Assembly (NCBI GenBank): GCA_902769535.1
Contig: CACXPH010000008.1
Location: forward strand, 1 to 64,000
Reading direction: 5' to 3'
DNA: 64,000 bases
Source of the DNA: an uncultured Bacteroidales bacterium
GTDB lineage: Bacteria > Bacteroidota > Bacteroidia > Bacteroidales > Paludibacteraceae
The notes under the pieces were generated by a model. It saw only the letters and a program-made list of their open reading frames with translations, made no database searches and was not told the origin of the DNA. Of this stretch, positions 54,920-63,790 are shown piece by piece. Position 1 is the first letter of the stretch, and the number at the start of each line of letters is the position of its first letter. The position numbers were made by a program, and so were the translations under genes.

Positions 54920-56122
54920 TTACTTCGTGATTACCTCACCCTCTTGGGTCAGCATCGTGCCTTGGAGACGATCCATGAAGCGTGGAGCATAAGGCATAGC
55001 GGCGATGGCATGCAGGCCGATCTCGCGCAGGCTCTTACGAGCGGGAGCCGATGCACTTGCTTTTTCCCACTTGTAGATAACCTCACCCTTCTTGTTGATA
55101 TATCGATACTCTTTCGTGTCTTGGTTGTAGATGAGGCACAATCCGTTGTGGAACATATCCTCGGGATACTCTTCCTCTTTAAGGCGGAGAATCTGCTCAC
55201 CGTTCTTGTCGATCAACTCGATACGGGAGTCTGAGCTCTTCATAACCCATGCTACGTTGTCGTAGAAGTCGGAAGCGCTGTAGTAGCGCGGAGAGATTAC
55301 CTCGTTGCCGTTCTTGTCGATAAAGCCGCACTTCTCGTTCTTAACAACCATGGCCAGACCGCAGGAGAAAGCGTCCATGCCATCATAAGTAGCACTGATT
55401 ACTTCTTCGCCGTTCTTGTCCCAGATACCGTATTTGATAGTGGAGGATTTGAGGAAGGCTACGCGTCCCTCACCCATGTTGAAGATACTGTTCTTCTGCG
55501 GGGTAATCGTGTACTCACCGGTCTTGTCGATTACGCCGTAACGATGCTCGGTGCCGTCGTCGGTTTTCTTATCGATACCTACTACGCAGATACCATCGTC
55601 GAACGAACCGCAGTAAGTGTACTCCTTATCATCAGCATCAATAGCGATTTTACCCTTCTCGTCGAGGAAACCGTAGTTGGTGCCATCTTCCGTGTACCAG
55701 AAGAGACCTGCATCCGTGTTCGGACCAAGAGCCTTGTAGTCAGCTGGGATGACTTCCTTGAAGTTGGTGTCCCACTTACCCAGCAGGCCACCTTCCTTGA
55801 AGCTTACAAGGTTGTGGTAGAAATAGGTGTAGTACGTATCTGCATCAGGTACCTTGCCGGACTTGCCGTTCTTGTCGATGTACGTAATCTCACCGTCTTC
55901 ACGCACTAGTGCCCAACCGCAGCTGAAGCCGTAAGCACGTTCGTAATCAGCGGCAATTACCATCTTACCATTCGCGTCGATAAAACCATACAGGTTGGAA
56001 TCATCCTCACCGGCAACCCATAGTTTGGTGGTGTCGCCTTCAGGGGTCAAACTGTCTCTGTCGCAACTCGTCAGCGCAAAACCTGCTACGAGAGCCATTG
56101 CAAAAAATAGAACTTTTTTCAT
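54920..56122 (-). CDS. WG-repeat lipoprotein
   Basis: The 400-residue protein has a lipoprotein signal peptide with lipobox LTSC, then WG-type beta repeats about 40-50 residues long (NLYGFIDANGKMVIAADYER, CGFIDKNGNEVISPRY, YRYINKKGEVI). WG repeats are scaffolding beta structures of unknown ligand. The start MKKVLFF was chosen for the signal peptide. It has its own promoter upstream at 56165-56195. Confidence 0.85.
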   Translation of the reverse strand: MKKVLFFAMALVAGFALTSCDRDSLTPEGDTTKLWVAGEDDSNLYGFIDANGKMVIAADYERAYGFSCGWALVREDGEITYIDKNGKSGKVPDADTYYTYFYHNLVSFKEGGLLGKWDTNFKEVIPADYKALGPNTDAGLFWYTEDGTNYGFLDEKGKIAIDADDKEYTYCGSFDDGICVVGIDKKTDDGTEHRYGVIDKTGEYTITPQKNSIFNMGEGRVAFLKSSTIKYGIWDKNGEEVISATYDGMDAFSCGLAMVVKNEKCGFIDKNGNEVISPRYYSASDFYDNVAWVMKSSDSRIELIDKNGEQILRLKEEEYPEDMFHNGLCLIYNQDTKEYRYINKKGEVIYKWEKASASAPARKSLREIGLHAIAAMPYAPRFMDRLQGTMLTQEGEVITK

Positions 56123-56164
56123 AATGTTAGAATTTATAATTAGTAAGTAAGATACTTCCGCGTG

Positions 56165-56195
56165 CAAAAGTACAACTTTTTTTTGAATTATGCAA
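56165..56195 (-). promoter_or_regulatory. Promoter of the WG-repeat gene
   Basis: On the minus strand TTG (56193-56195, in TTTGCATAA), 20 bases, TACTTTTG (56165-56172). Confidence 0.78.
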
Positions 56196-56219
56196 ATTTT
56201 TTGTGCTTTTTTCCGCATT

Positions 56220-56981
56220 TTAGGCCTTGAATTGCAACATTTGCCATTCGCCCCGGCTTTGTCGATGAGTCTGTTCCAGTCCCTCGCGCTTTGCCGCCTC
56301 TACGATGGTTTCGCAGTCTTCTGCCAGAAATCCGCTCAACCATAGTTCGCCTCCTTTTCGCAGATACTTGGCATATAGAGGCATCTGGGCAATCAGTATG
56401 TTGCGGTGAATGTTGCTCAGTATCAGGTCGTATGTTCCTGCAGGAGGTGTATCGCCCAGCCGAGCGTCTATCTCTACGTCGTTGAGCGCGGCATTCTCCC
56501 GCGTGTTCTCTACCGACTTGTCATCTATATCGATAGCTACTACTTCCTTGGCCCCTCTTTTTTTAGCCATGATGCCCAGTACACCTGTTCCGCATCCGTT
56601 ATCCAGTACGGTCTTGCAGCTCAGATCCTGCGCCATCAATGCATCCACCATCATGCCGGTGGTCTCGTGATGACCGGCTCCAAAAGCGCAATGGGGTATA
56701 ATCCGAACGCCCATCGGCAGTTCCTGCATCGGATGTTCCGCTTCCCACGTAGCGTTCCAGTTCTCGTCCGGACACTCCTCTACCGAAAGAAGCTCTGCTC
56801 CTTCGGTATTTGAGATTTCAAATTTCAAATTTGAGATTTGGTCTTCCCAAACGTCCGACTGAATATAATACGCATCGCCATCGATGGTATCAACGCCTAA
56901 TTCACAGAGTGTTTGGTCAAACACATCCTTTTGCCATTCTTCGGCAAAATCCGTCTTAATGTGCAAACAATGGTAACGCAT
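56220..56981 (-). CDS. prmA: Ribosomal protein L11 methyltransferase
   Basis: The 253-residue SAM enzyme methylates ribosomal protein L11. The SAM site is TVLDNGCGTGVLGIMAKKRG, preceded by AFGAGHHETT, with DLILSNIHRNIL as the active-site region. In the N-terminal domain, DQISNLKFEISNTE (about 47-60) is encoded by an AAATTTGAGATTT repeat at 56808-56842. Its first 26 bases overlap folC. Confidence 0.93.
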   Translation of the reverse strand: MRYHCLHIKTDFAEEWQKDVFDQTLCELGVDTIDGDAYYIQSDVWEDQISNLKFEISNTEGAELLSVEECPDENWNATWEAEHPMQELPMGVRIIPHCAFGAGHHETTGMMVDALMAQDLSCKTVLDNGCGTGVLGIMAKKRGAKEVVAIDIDDKSVENTRENAALNDVEIDARLGDTPPAGTYDLILSNIHRNILIAQMPLYAKYLRKGGELWLSGFLAEDCETIVEAAKREGLEQTHRQSRGEWQMLQFKA

Positions 56982-58254
56982 TGGATACTAAATAATTACT
57001 GCCTCCAATGAAGATGGCATCTTCGTCCGAGGCATGTTGTTGTGCATAACGGATGGCTTCTATGGGGTCGTCTATGGCAATAGGCTGATTACTGAAAACT
57101 GACTGCTGAATACTTATTTCCAACATCTCTTGTGCGGAACGAGCCCGTTGTGTGTCAGGCGTCGTGAAGATATAATGATACTTATCTCCGCGTGGCAACA
57201 GTCGCATTACAACATCTGTGTCCTTGTCATTCACCATCCCGAACACGATCCACACCTGCGGATGGACCATCGCTTTGAGTTGTTGCGCCACGTACTGCAG
57301 TCCATGGCTGTTATGACCAATATCGCAAATAGTAAGCGGCCGTTCACACAACGTCTCCCATCTTCCCCTTAGTCCTGTTAACGAAACTACATGCGCAAAG
57401 CCCTCACGGATGGCAGAATTTGAAATTTGAAATTTGAAATTTGAAATAGCCCGAAGGGCCACATATGCCGTCTGTACGTTATGTTCCTGGTAGATCCCCT
57501 TCAACTCGCACTCAGGCGCTTCACGCAGACGGCAACGACGCAGGTAACCGCATTGGTCGGCGAACCAGATTTTGCAATCGGTCGTCTCCAGTCCTTCACC
57601 TAAAATACCACACTCCTGTGCCTTGTCCAGAAACACATTCATCGTTTGCGGATGACTCTCGCCGATCACGCATGGCACACCCGGCTTCATGATACCGGCT
57701 TTCTCGCGCGCGATTTTTTGTAAGGTGTTGCCCAGAAACTCCATATGATCCATGCCGATATTCGTGATGACGCTCAGGATAGGAGTGAGCACATTCGTGC
57801 TGTCGAGTCGTCCACCGAGACCCGTTTCCACCACCGCGACATTCACTTCTTCCCGCACGAAATAATCAAATCCCATCGCCGTCATCGTCTCGAAGAACGA
57901 AGGCTGCAATTCGTCTAAGAACGCCTGATGCTTGGTCACCCACGCTGCCACCTCTTCTTCATCAATAGGCTTTCCGTTGATACGAATACGCTCGGTCAGA
58001 CTAACCAGATGAGGACTCGTAAAAAGTCCCACCTTGAGTCCACTGGCCTGCAAGGCTGCCGCTATCAGATGACTTGTCGAACCCTTTCCGTTCGTGCCGG
58101 CTACATGAATAGCCCTCAGCTTTTCATGCGGATTACCCACATGCGCCATCAACCGCAGGGTGTTCTCCAACCCTGGCTTATAGGCAGCGGCACCCACCTG
58201 GTGAAAAGGTGGGCGCGAGTTATACAGATATGTGACCGCTTCAGAATAAGTCAT
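56956..58254 (-). CDS. folC: Folylpolyglutamate / dihydrofolate synthase
   Basis: The 432-residue ligase adds glutamate to folates. Motifs are HVAGTNGKGSTSHLIAAAL (P-loop), ETGLGGRLDSTN, NIGMDH and the C-terminal FGMVNDKD. Two stretches come from repeats: SNFKFQISN (57414-57450) and ISIQQSVFSNQPIAI (57084-57118). The ATG overlaps the dnaE stop (ATGA). The order dnaE-folC-prmA is a tight operon. Confidence 0.95.
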   Translation of the reverse strand: MTYSEAVTYLYNSRPPFHQVGAAAYKPGLENTLRLMAHVGNPHEKLRAIHVAGTNGKGSTSHLIAAALQASGLKVGLFTSPHLVSLTERIRINGKPIDEEEVAAWVTKHQAFLDELQPSFFETMTAMGFDYFVREEVNVAVVETGLGGRLDSTNVLTPILSVITNIGMDHMEFLGNTLQKIAREKAGIMKPGVPCVIGESHPQTMNVFLDKAQECGILGEGLETTDCKIWFADQCGYLRRCRLREAPECELKGIYQEHNVQTAYVALRAISNFKFQISNSAIREGFAHVVSLTGLRGRWETLCERPLTICDIGHNSHGLQYVAQQLKAMVHPQVWIVFGMVNDKDTDVVMRLLPRGDKYHYIFTTPDTQRARSAQEMLEISIQQSVFSNQPIAIDDPIEAIRYAQQHASDEDAIFIGGSNYLVSNALPLFAH

Positions 58255-61200
58255 CAAACCTCCGCTGTTTTGCCAACTACCGAGAAGTCGAGCACTCCTT
58301 CTTGTCGCTTGCCGACGAGCCATTTATAGAACCGCGGCGTGACGTGAATCGCATTAGAACGACTGGTGAGGGTGATCTGATGGCGGTTCATCGGGTTGAA
58401 GATCGCTACGTGCAGTCGTCCTTGTCCTCGGTTGGCTTTGATCTCATCCGCCAGTTCATCAATCGTCTCATGACTGATCGTATCCAGCGACAGACGAATA
58501 CTCAGACCTTCGGTCTGTTTGGCCTGCACCTCGTTGAGCATAGATACGTTCTGAACCACGAACTCAAACTCCGCGTCTTCATCCTTAGCCTCACGGAACC
58601 ATTTCTGTCCCGCGCCTTTCTGCTGGATCACACCCGTGACAAGCACGTACACATCCTTGAGCAGCAGGTGGCCGAAGCGGCTGTAGGTGTTGCCGAAGAG
58701 TGCGAACTCATAACTGCCGGTATAATCCTCTATCGTGTACCGTCCGTACGGGTTACCTTTCTGACTGATACGCTGCTCGGCAGAGGTGATCAGACCACCT
58801 AAGATAGCCGGTTGGTTCTTATGCGCCGCGATGAATTCCGAAGGCATAATAGGCTTCTCTTCCATCTCATCGGCGTTTTCCGCCATCTCTATCTTGATAC
58901 GTTTCTCCGCCTCTTTACGTTCGTCGGCTTTACGCCATTTCTCGAATTGCGACAAACCGTCGGCTGTTACGTTACACAGCTCGCGGATCTCGAACTCGTA
59001 CTCATCCAACGGGTGCGCGGACAGATAGATACCGATCAGGTCTTTCTCTTTGTTAAGTCGCTCGATAGTGTCCCAGCGCGGCACTTGCGGCAGATCCGGG
59101 TGCTTGATCTCGATGGCTTCAGCCAGGTCTCCAAACAACGAATTAGAGTTAGCCGCCTTGTCCGCTTGCCATTTATTGCCGTAGTTCATGAGCAGATCGA
59201 GACCCGAGTTGCCGTTCTCGTCCAGTCCGAAGAACTGCTCGCGGTACAAGTCCTCGAAGCACTCAAACGCACCCGCCTGTGCGAGGTTCTCGATCGTCTT
59301 ACGGTTACAACTCTGCAGGTTGACGCGCTCCAGGAAATCGAAGATATCTTTGTATTTGCCGTTTTTCTCGCGTTCGGTGATGATAGCCTCTGCGGCTCCT
59401 TCTCCGACACCCTTGATACCACCCAAACCGAAGCGGATGGCACCGTCTTTATTTACCGTAAAACTCAGTTCGGACTCGTTCACATCCGGCTCAAGCACGT
59501 TCAGCCCTAAAGCCTTGCACTCGTCCATGAGCTTCGTCACTTCCTTGATATCATCTTTGTTGACCGTGAGGTTGGCGGCCATGAACTCCGCCGGATAATG
59601 GGCCTTTAGATAGCCCGTTTGGTACGCTACCCACGAGTAACAAGCCGCGTGCGACTTATTGAACGCGTACGATGCGAACTTCTCCCAGTCTTTCCAGATC
59701 TTATCGAGCGTCTTCTCGTCGTGCCCGTTCGCCTTGCCGCCTTCCATGAACTTGTCCTTCAGCGACGCCAGCACCGCCATCTGCTTCTTACCCATCGCCT
59801 TACGGAGCTTGTCACTCTCGCCGCGAGTGAAGTTAGCCAGCAGACGACTCAGCAACATGACCTGCTCCTGGTACACCGTGACACCATAAGTGTCCTTGAG
59901 GTATTTCTCCATCACCGGAATATCGTACGTCACGGCTTCCGTACCGTGCTTACGGGCGATGAACTGCGGGATATAATCCATAGGTCCCGGTCGGTACAAC
60001 GCGTTCATGGCGATGAGGTCACCGATGACCGTCGGCTTGAGTTCGCGCAGGTACTTACGCATTCCTGCCGACTCGAACTGGAACACGGCTACCGTGCGTC
60101 CGTCCTGGAAGAGCTTGTAGGTCAACTCGTCATCAATAGGAATATGGTCGATGTCGATATCGATGCCACGCGCTTTCTTGACGTTACGCAGACACTCCTT
60201 GATGATGGTCAGCGTGATGAGCCCGAGGAAGTCCATCTTGATCAGTCCCACACTCTCTACCACGTGTCCGTCGTATTCCGTCACCAGCACACGTTTCTTG
60301 CTGTTCTTATCTTCCACCGAACTCAGTGGCGCGAAGTTCGTCAGGTCGTCTGCGCCGATGATGACACCGCACGCATGTACACCCACTTGACGAATCGTAC
60401 CCTCCAGACGCGCCGCGTACTCTAACATCGAGCGCGTGTTCGGATCGCCGGTCTCGTACTCGCGCTTGAGTTCGTCGATATATTTATAGCAGTTCTTGAG
60501 GTTGACCTTCGGCTTCTTGGCTCCCTGCGGCAGACCCTTCAGCACGTTGTCCGGAAACTCGCGGTCAGGCACGTACCCTTTGAGCTCATTCACAAACGAC
60601 AGCGGCACTTGCTGCACACGACCTACGTCAGCCAAGGCCGACTTAGTGGCCATCTTTCCGTACGTCACGATATGCGCCACGTGCGTCTCGCCGTACTTAC
60701 GACTCACGTAGTCCAGCACCTTGCCGCGACCGCAATCTTCAAAGTCGGTATCGATATCCGGCAACGATATACGGTCTGGATTCAAGAAACGCTCGAACAG
60801 TAAGTCGTATTTCAGCGGATCGAGATCCGTGATCTTCAGACAGTACGCTACCACCGAACCTGCAGCACTACCACGACCCGGTCCTACACTCACGTCCAAC
60901 TCCTCACGCGCCGCGCGGATGAAGTCCATCACAATCAGGAAGTAGCCCGGGAAACCCATCGAGATGATCGTATTCAACTCAAACTCAATACGCTCCTTCA
61001 ACTCCTCATCGTTTGCCAACCTCTCTTCGCCGTAACGCTCCTTGGCGCCCTCCATCGTCAGGTGGCGCAGGTACGCACTCTCGAAAGCCAGACGGTCCGG
61101 ATAATCTTCTTCTTTTCCGAACGAAGCCGGAATATCGAACTTCGGCATGATCGGTCCGTGGTCGATATCATATACCTCTACCTTATCCACGATCTCCTGC

Positions 61201-62144
61201 GTGTTCTCCAGCGCCTCCGGAATATCCGCGAAGATCTCCGCCATCTCCTCCGGTGTCTTGAGCCACTCCTGCTTGGTGTAGTGCATTCGATTGACGTCAT
61301 TCACAAAATGGTTCGTGCTCAGGCAGATCAATCGGTCGTGCGCCTCGGCGTCCTCTTCGTTGACGAAGTGCGAGTCGTTCGTCGCAATGACCTTCACGCC
61401 GTATTTCTTTGCTAACTCAATCAGCACAGGGTTAACCTGTTTCTGCCGTTCATACACCTCTACATCCGCACCCGGTTTCTGCGTCTCATGACGCTGCAAC
61501 TCGATATAGTAATCCTCCCCGAACAGGTTCTTGAACCACTTCACCGTCTCTTCCGCCTCTTGAAATAATCCATCATTTAGCGCGTTAGCGCGGCTCATTT
61601 CATCATTCAGTGCGCCTTGCGCACGGCTCAATCCTTCTAAAACCTTCTGCGGCAACTCTCCTCCCAAACAAGCACTACAGCAAATGATCCCTTCGTGCCA
61701 TTTCTCTAACAACTCCTTATCGATACGCGGCGTGTGGTAGAACGCGTCGGCCATATAGCCGTGCGAGACCAGACGACAGAGATTATGGTAACCCACTTGG
61801 TTCTTCGCCAGCAGGATCAAGTGCCAACCCGAGCGGTCGATCGTATACGTACGTCCTTCGCCGTTGATGGCCTTGTCCTCGTTCTTCGACAACCGTCCGC
61901 GACGCGCACAATAGGCCTCAGTACCCACGATAGGTTTGAACAGAGACAACTCTTGCTCCTTGCGTGCCTTATTGACATTTTTGCAGTAGTCTAACAGGTC
62001 TTTGATGCCGTACATGTTACCGTGATCGGTAAGCGCCACGGCGTCCATTCCCGTCGCGATACATTTATCCACTATCTCCTCCACCTTACTTAATCCGTCC
62101 AGCAGCGAGTAGTGCGAGTGCACATGTAAATGCGTGAATTTCAT
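58254..62144 (-). CDS. dnaE: DNA polymerase III alpha subunit
   Basis: The 1296-residue replicative polymerase has an N-terminal PHP domain (FTHLHVHSHYSLLDGL, TDHGNMYG), palm motifs GPGRGSAAGS (421-430) and LPDIDTDFED with catalytic Asp at 463-470, a tandem HhH region, and a C-terminal OB domain (AILGGLITSAEQRISQKGNP). Residues about 171-194 (RAQGALNDEMSRANALNDGL) are encoded by quasi-repeats of GCGCTAA/AATGATGAA at 61563-61634 and lengthen a loop of the PHP domain. The start MKFTHLHVH is the family N-terminus and sits behind a consensus promoter; a longer open frame upstream was rejected. Confidence 0.98.
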   Translation of the reverse strand: MKFTHLHVHSHYSLLDGLSKVEEIVDKCIATGMDAVALTDHGNMYGIKDLLDYCKNVNKARKEQELSLFKPIVGTEAYCARRGRLSKNEDKAINGEGRTYTIDRSGWHLILLAKNQVGYHNLCRLVSHGYMADAFYHTPRIDKELLEKWHEGIICCSACLGGELPQKVLEGLSRAQGALNDEMSRANALNDGLFQEAEETVKWFKNLFGEDYYIELQRHETQKPGADVEVYERQKQVNPVLIELAKKYGVKVIATNDSHFVNEEDAEAHDRLICLSTNHFVNDVNRMHYTKQEWLKTPEEMAEIFADIPEALENTQEIVDKVEVYDIDHGPIMPKFDIPASFGKEEDYPDRLAFESAYLRHLTMEGAKERYGEERLANDEELKERIEFELNTIISMGFPGYFLIVMDFIRAAREELDVSVGPGRGSAAGSVVAYCLKITDLDPLKYDLLFERFLNPDRISLPDIDTDFEDCGRGKVLDYVSRKYGETHVAHIVTYGKMATKSALADVGRVQQVPLSFVNELKGYVPDREFPDNVLKGLPQGAKKPKVNLKNCYKYIDELKREYETGDPNTRSMLEYAARLEGTIRQVGVHACGVIIGADDLTNFAPLSSVEDKNSKKRVLVTEYDGHVVESVGLIKMDFLGLITLTIIKECLRNVKKARGIDIDIDHIPIDDELTYKLFQDGRTVAVFQFESAGMRKYLRELKPTVIGDLIAMNALYRPGPMDYIPQFIARKHGTEAVTYDIPVMEKYLKDTYGVTVYQEQVMLLSRLLANFTRGESDKLRKAMGKKQMAVLASLKDKFMEGGKANGHDEKTLDKIWKDWEKFASYAFNKSHAACYSWVAYQTGYLKAHYPAEFMAANLTVNKDDIKEVTKLMDECKALGLNVLEPDVNESELSFTVNKDGAIRFGLGGIKGVGEGAAEAIITEREKNGKYKDIFDFLERVNLQSCNRKTIENLAQAGAFECFEDLYREQFFGLDENGNSGLDLLMNYGNKWQADKAANSNSLFGDLAEAIEIKHPDLPQVPRWDTIERLNKEKDLIGIYLSAHPLDEYEFEIRELCNVTADGLSQFEKWRKADERKEAEKRIKIEMAENADEMEEKPIMPSEFIAAHKNQPAILGGLITSAEQRISQKGNPYGRYTIEDYTGSYEFALFGNTYSRFGHLLLKDVYVLVTGVIQQKGAGQKWFREAKDEDAEFEFVVQNVSMLNEVQAKQTEGLSIRLSLDTISHETIDELADEIKANRGQGRLHVAIFNPMNRHQITLTSRSNAIHVTPRFYKWLVGKRQEGVLDFSVVGKTAEV

Positions 62145-62162
62145 ATAAGTCAAATTTGCGTA

Positions 62163-62193
62163 CAAAAGTACTACAAAAAATTTGAATGTACAA
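62163..62193 (-). promoter_or_regulatory. Promoter of the dnaE operon
   Basis: On the minus strand TTG (62191-62193), 20 bases, TACTTTTG (62163-62170), 19 bases before the dnaE ATG. Confidence 0.8.
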
Positions 62194-62212
62194 GATTTTT
62201 GTGAAAAAAATT

Positions 62213-62440
62213 GTATAAGCTCGCTTATAAAAATGTTTTTTGCAAAAAGATTGTCGTTCGCAAAATCGTGCGAACGTACTTTCGAGGTGGGACGGCGCAG
62301 CCGTGTCGGTGTCCTCGAAATTAATACTTTTTTAGTGTGGGCTCGGGGCATAGGCGGATAGCCCATCGCTGTCCGCCCCTTTTGGCGCGGACGGTTATCC
62401 ACGTCCGTCTCTATTCTTTGAATATTCGCCCGCCCGGACT
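62213..62440. repeat. Cluster of short hairpins between the dnaE promoter and an orphan promoter
   Basis: At least six inverted repeats lie in 230 bases: TATAAGC-TC-GCTTATA (62213), CGTTCGCA/TGCGAACG (62255-62276), TTTCGAGG/CCTCGAAA (62280-62320) with ACGGC/GCCGT inside, GGCGGA/TCCGCC (62353-62377) and CGGACG/CGTCCG (62388-62407). No gene is seen. Confidence 0.6.
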
Positions 62441-62495
62441 TCGATAAATGCGGGTGTAGCCCATGCGGAGTGTGGCATTTTTTTTGCAAATAAAT

Positions 62496-62526
62496 TTGCA
62501 TATATGAAATTTTTTCCGTAATTTTG
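62496..62526 (+). promoter_or_regulatory. Orphan consensus promoter
   Basis: TTG (62496-62498, in AAATTTGCATATATG), 20 bases, TAATTTTG (62519-62526), then the palindromic start TTTTGC-AAC-GCAAAA. It is as good as the mnmE or nadK promoter but no ORF follows. Confidence 0.75.
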
Positions 62527-62532
62527 CAACGC

Positions 62533-62776
62533 AAAATCATTAACACCCCGCCGCAGGTTTTTGCGACCGCTGGCTCCGACAGCGTAAAAAAGCGGAGACA
62601 TATTGATTAACAGCGTTTACACGCTTGTTCTCTGACTGTTTGAAACGTAGGAATTTTCACACAAATTTGCTCTAAATCGCTGATATATAGCATATTTAAT
62701 ATGTGCTAAAATATAAAAAGTAACAAAATAGCAACAAAAGCAGTAACAAAAGCCGCTTTTTGTTGCTTTTCTTTTG
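62533..62776 (+). ncRNA. Candidate non-coding RNA
   Basis: The orphan promoter reads into about 240 bases without a credible ORF and ends at a terminator-like hairpin. The 5' part has CGCA/TGCG and CGCTG/CAGCG hairpins; a weak GCG/CGC hairpin follows near 62625. The middle is AT-rich. I do not recognise the family. Confidence 0.45.
62730..62776 (+). terminator. Terminator of the candidate non-coding RNA
   Basis: AGCAACAAAAGC (62730-62741) pairs with GCTTTTTGTTGCT (62755-62767, one bulge), followed by TTTCTTTTG. Confidence 0.6.
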
Positions 62777-63790
62777 CCCTGTCCGATGGTAGCCGCTGAG
62801 GCTGTCCGATGGTGTTCTATGCCGGTAGCCATCGCTGAGGCTGTCTGTAGCCGTTCCTGTGCCCCGATGGTCTGTGTACCATGGTAGAGGCTGAGGCGCG
62901 CTGTAGCCGTTCCTGTGTCCGATCGGTATGCGCGCCCCGATGGTAGCCGCTCGCACATGGTAGAGCCGCAGCCTGTGCCGATGGTGGGTGTGGTACATTG
63001 TGCCGGTAGCATGTGCTGAGGCTGTCTGTGGGTATGTGTACGCGCATACATAGCATAGAGCCGCAGCCTGTGCCGATGGTGGGTGTGTCCTGTGTGGATC
63101 TGTCCGGCTGTCATAGCATAGAGCCGCTGAGGCTGTCTGTGGGTATGTGTACGCGCTCGCATAGCATAGAGCCGCTGAGGCTGTCCGATGGTGGGTGTGG
63201 TGCATTGTGCAGGTAGCATGTGCTGAGGCGGTCTGTGCGCGCCTGTGTGCCCTGTGTGGGTGTTCCTGTGGGTATGTGTACGCGCTCGCATAGCATAGAG
63301 CCGCAGCACATGCCATCTGTAGCCGCTGAGGCGCGCTGTCTCTCGCTCGATGGTATATTGTGCCCCGGTAGCATGTGCTGAGGCTGTCTGTGCGCGCCTG
63401 TGTGCCGTTCCTGTGTCCGATGGTGTGTGTACCATGGTAGAGGCTGAGGCTGTCCGATGGTATATTGTGCCGGTAGCCATCGCTGAGGCGGTCTGTGAGG
63501 CTCTGTGTGCCCGCTGTGGGTATGTGTACGCGCTCGCATAGCATAGAGCCGCAGCACATGCCATCTGTAGCCGCTGAGGCGCGCTGTCTCTCGCTGTCTC
63601 TCGCCCGATGGTACATTGTGCCGGTGTGGATCTGTCCGGCTGTCTGTGGGGCTGTGTGTGCCGTTCCTGTTGGTATGTGTACGCGCTCGCATGGTAGAGC
63701 CGCAGCCTGTGCCGGTGTGGGTGTTCCTGTGCCCCGATTGTCTGTGTACCATGGTAGAGGCTGAGGCACAAAAGAAAAACAGACCGCAAT
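62770..63790. repeat. GC-rich mosaic array of shuffled repeat words
   Basis: About 1 kb is built almost wholly from recurring words: CCGATGGT (about 10 copies), GTATGTGTACGCGC (5 copies: 63032, 63143, 63272, 63520, 63673), TAGAGCCGC (7), CTGAGGCTGTC, GTGTACCATGGTAGAGG, GCCGTTCCTGTG. A perfect 82-bp copy occurs at 63266-63347 and 63514-63595. The minus strand is open in three frames for 750-1170 bases, but the words fall in all three phases, so I do not call a protein. The sequence from 63790 to the right edge (64000) is AT-richer and holds no recognisable gene. Confidence 0.85.

Noticed and set aside
62395..62403. DnaA-box-like TTATCCACG near dnaE (possible origin)
   Set aside because: Only a single site with a mismatch was seen, without an AT-rich unwinding region or further boxes. 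It lies inside a hairpin that explains it.
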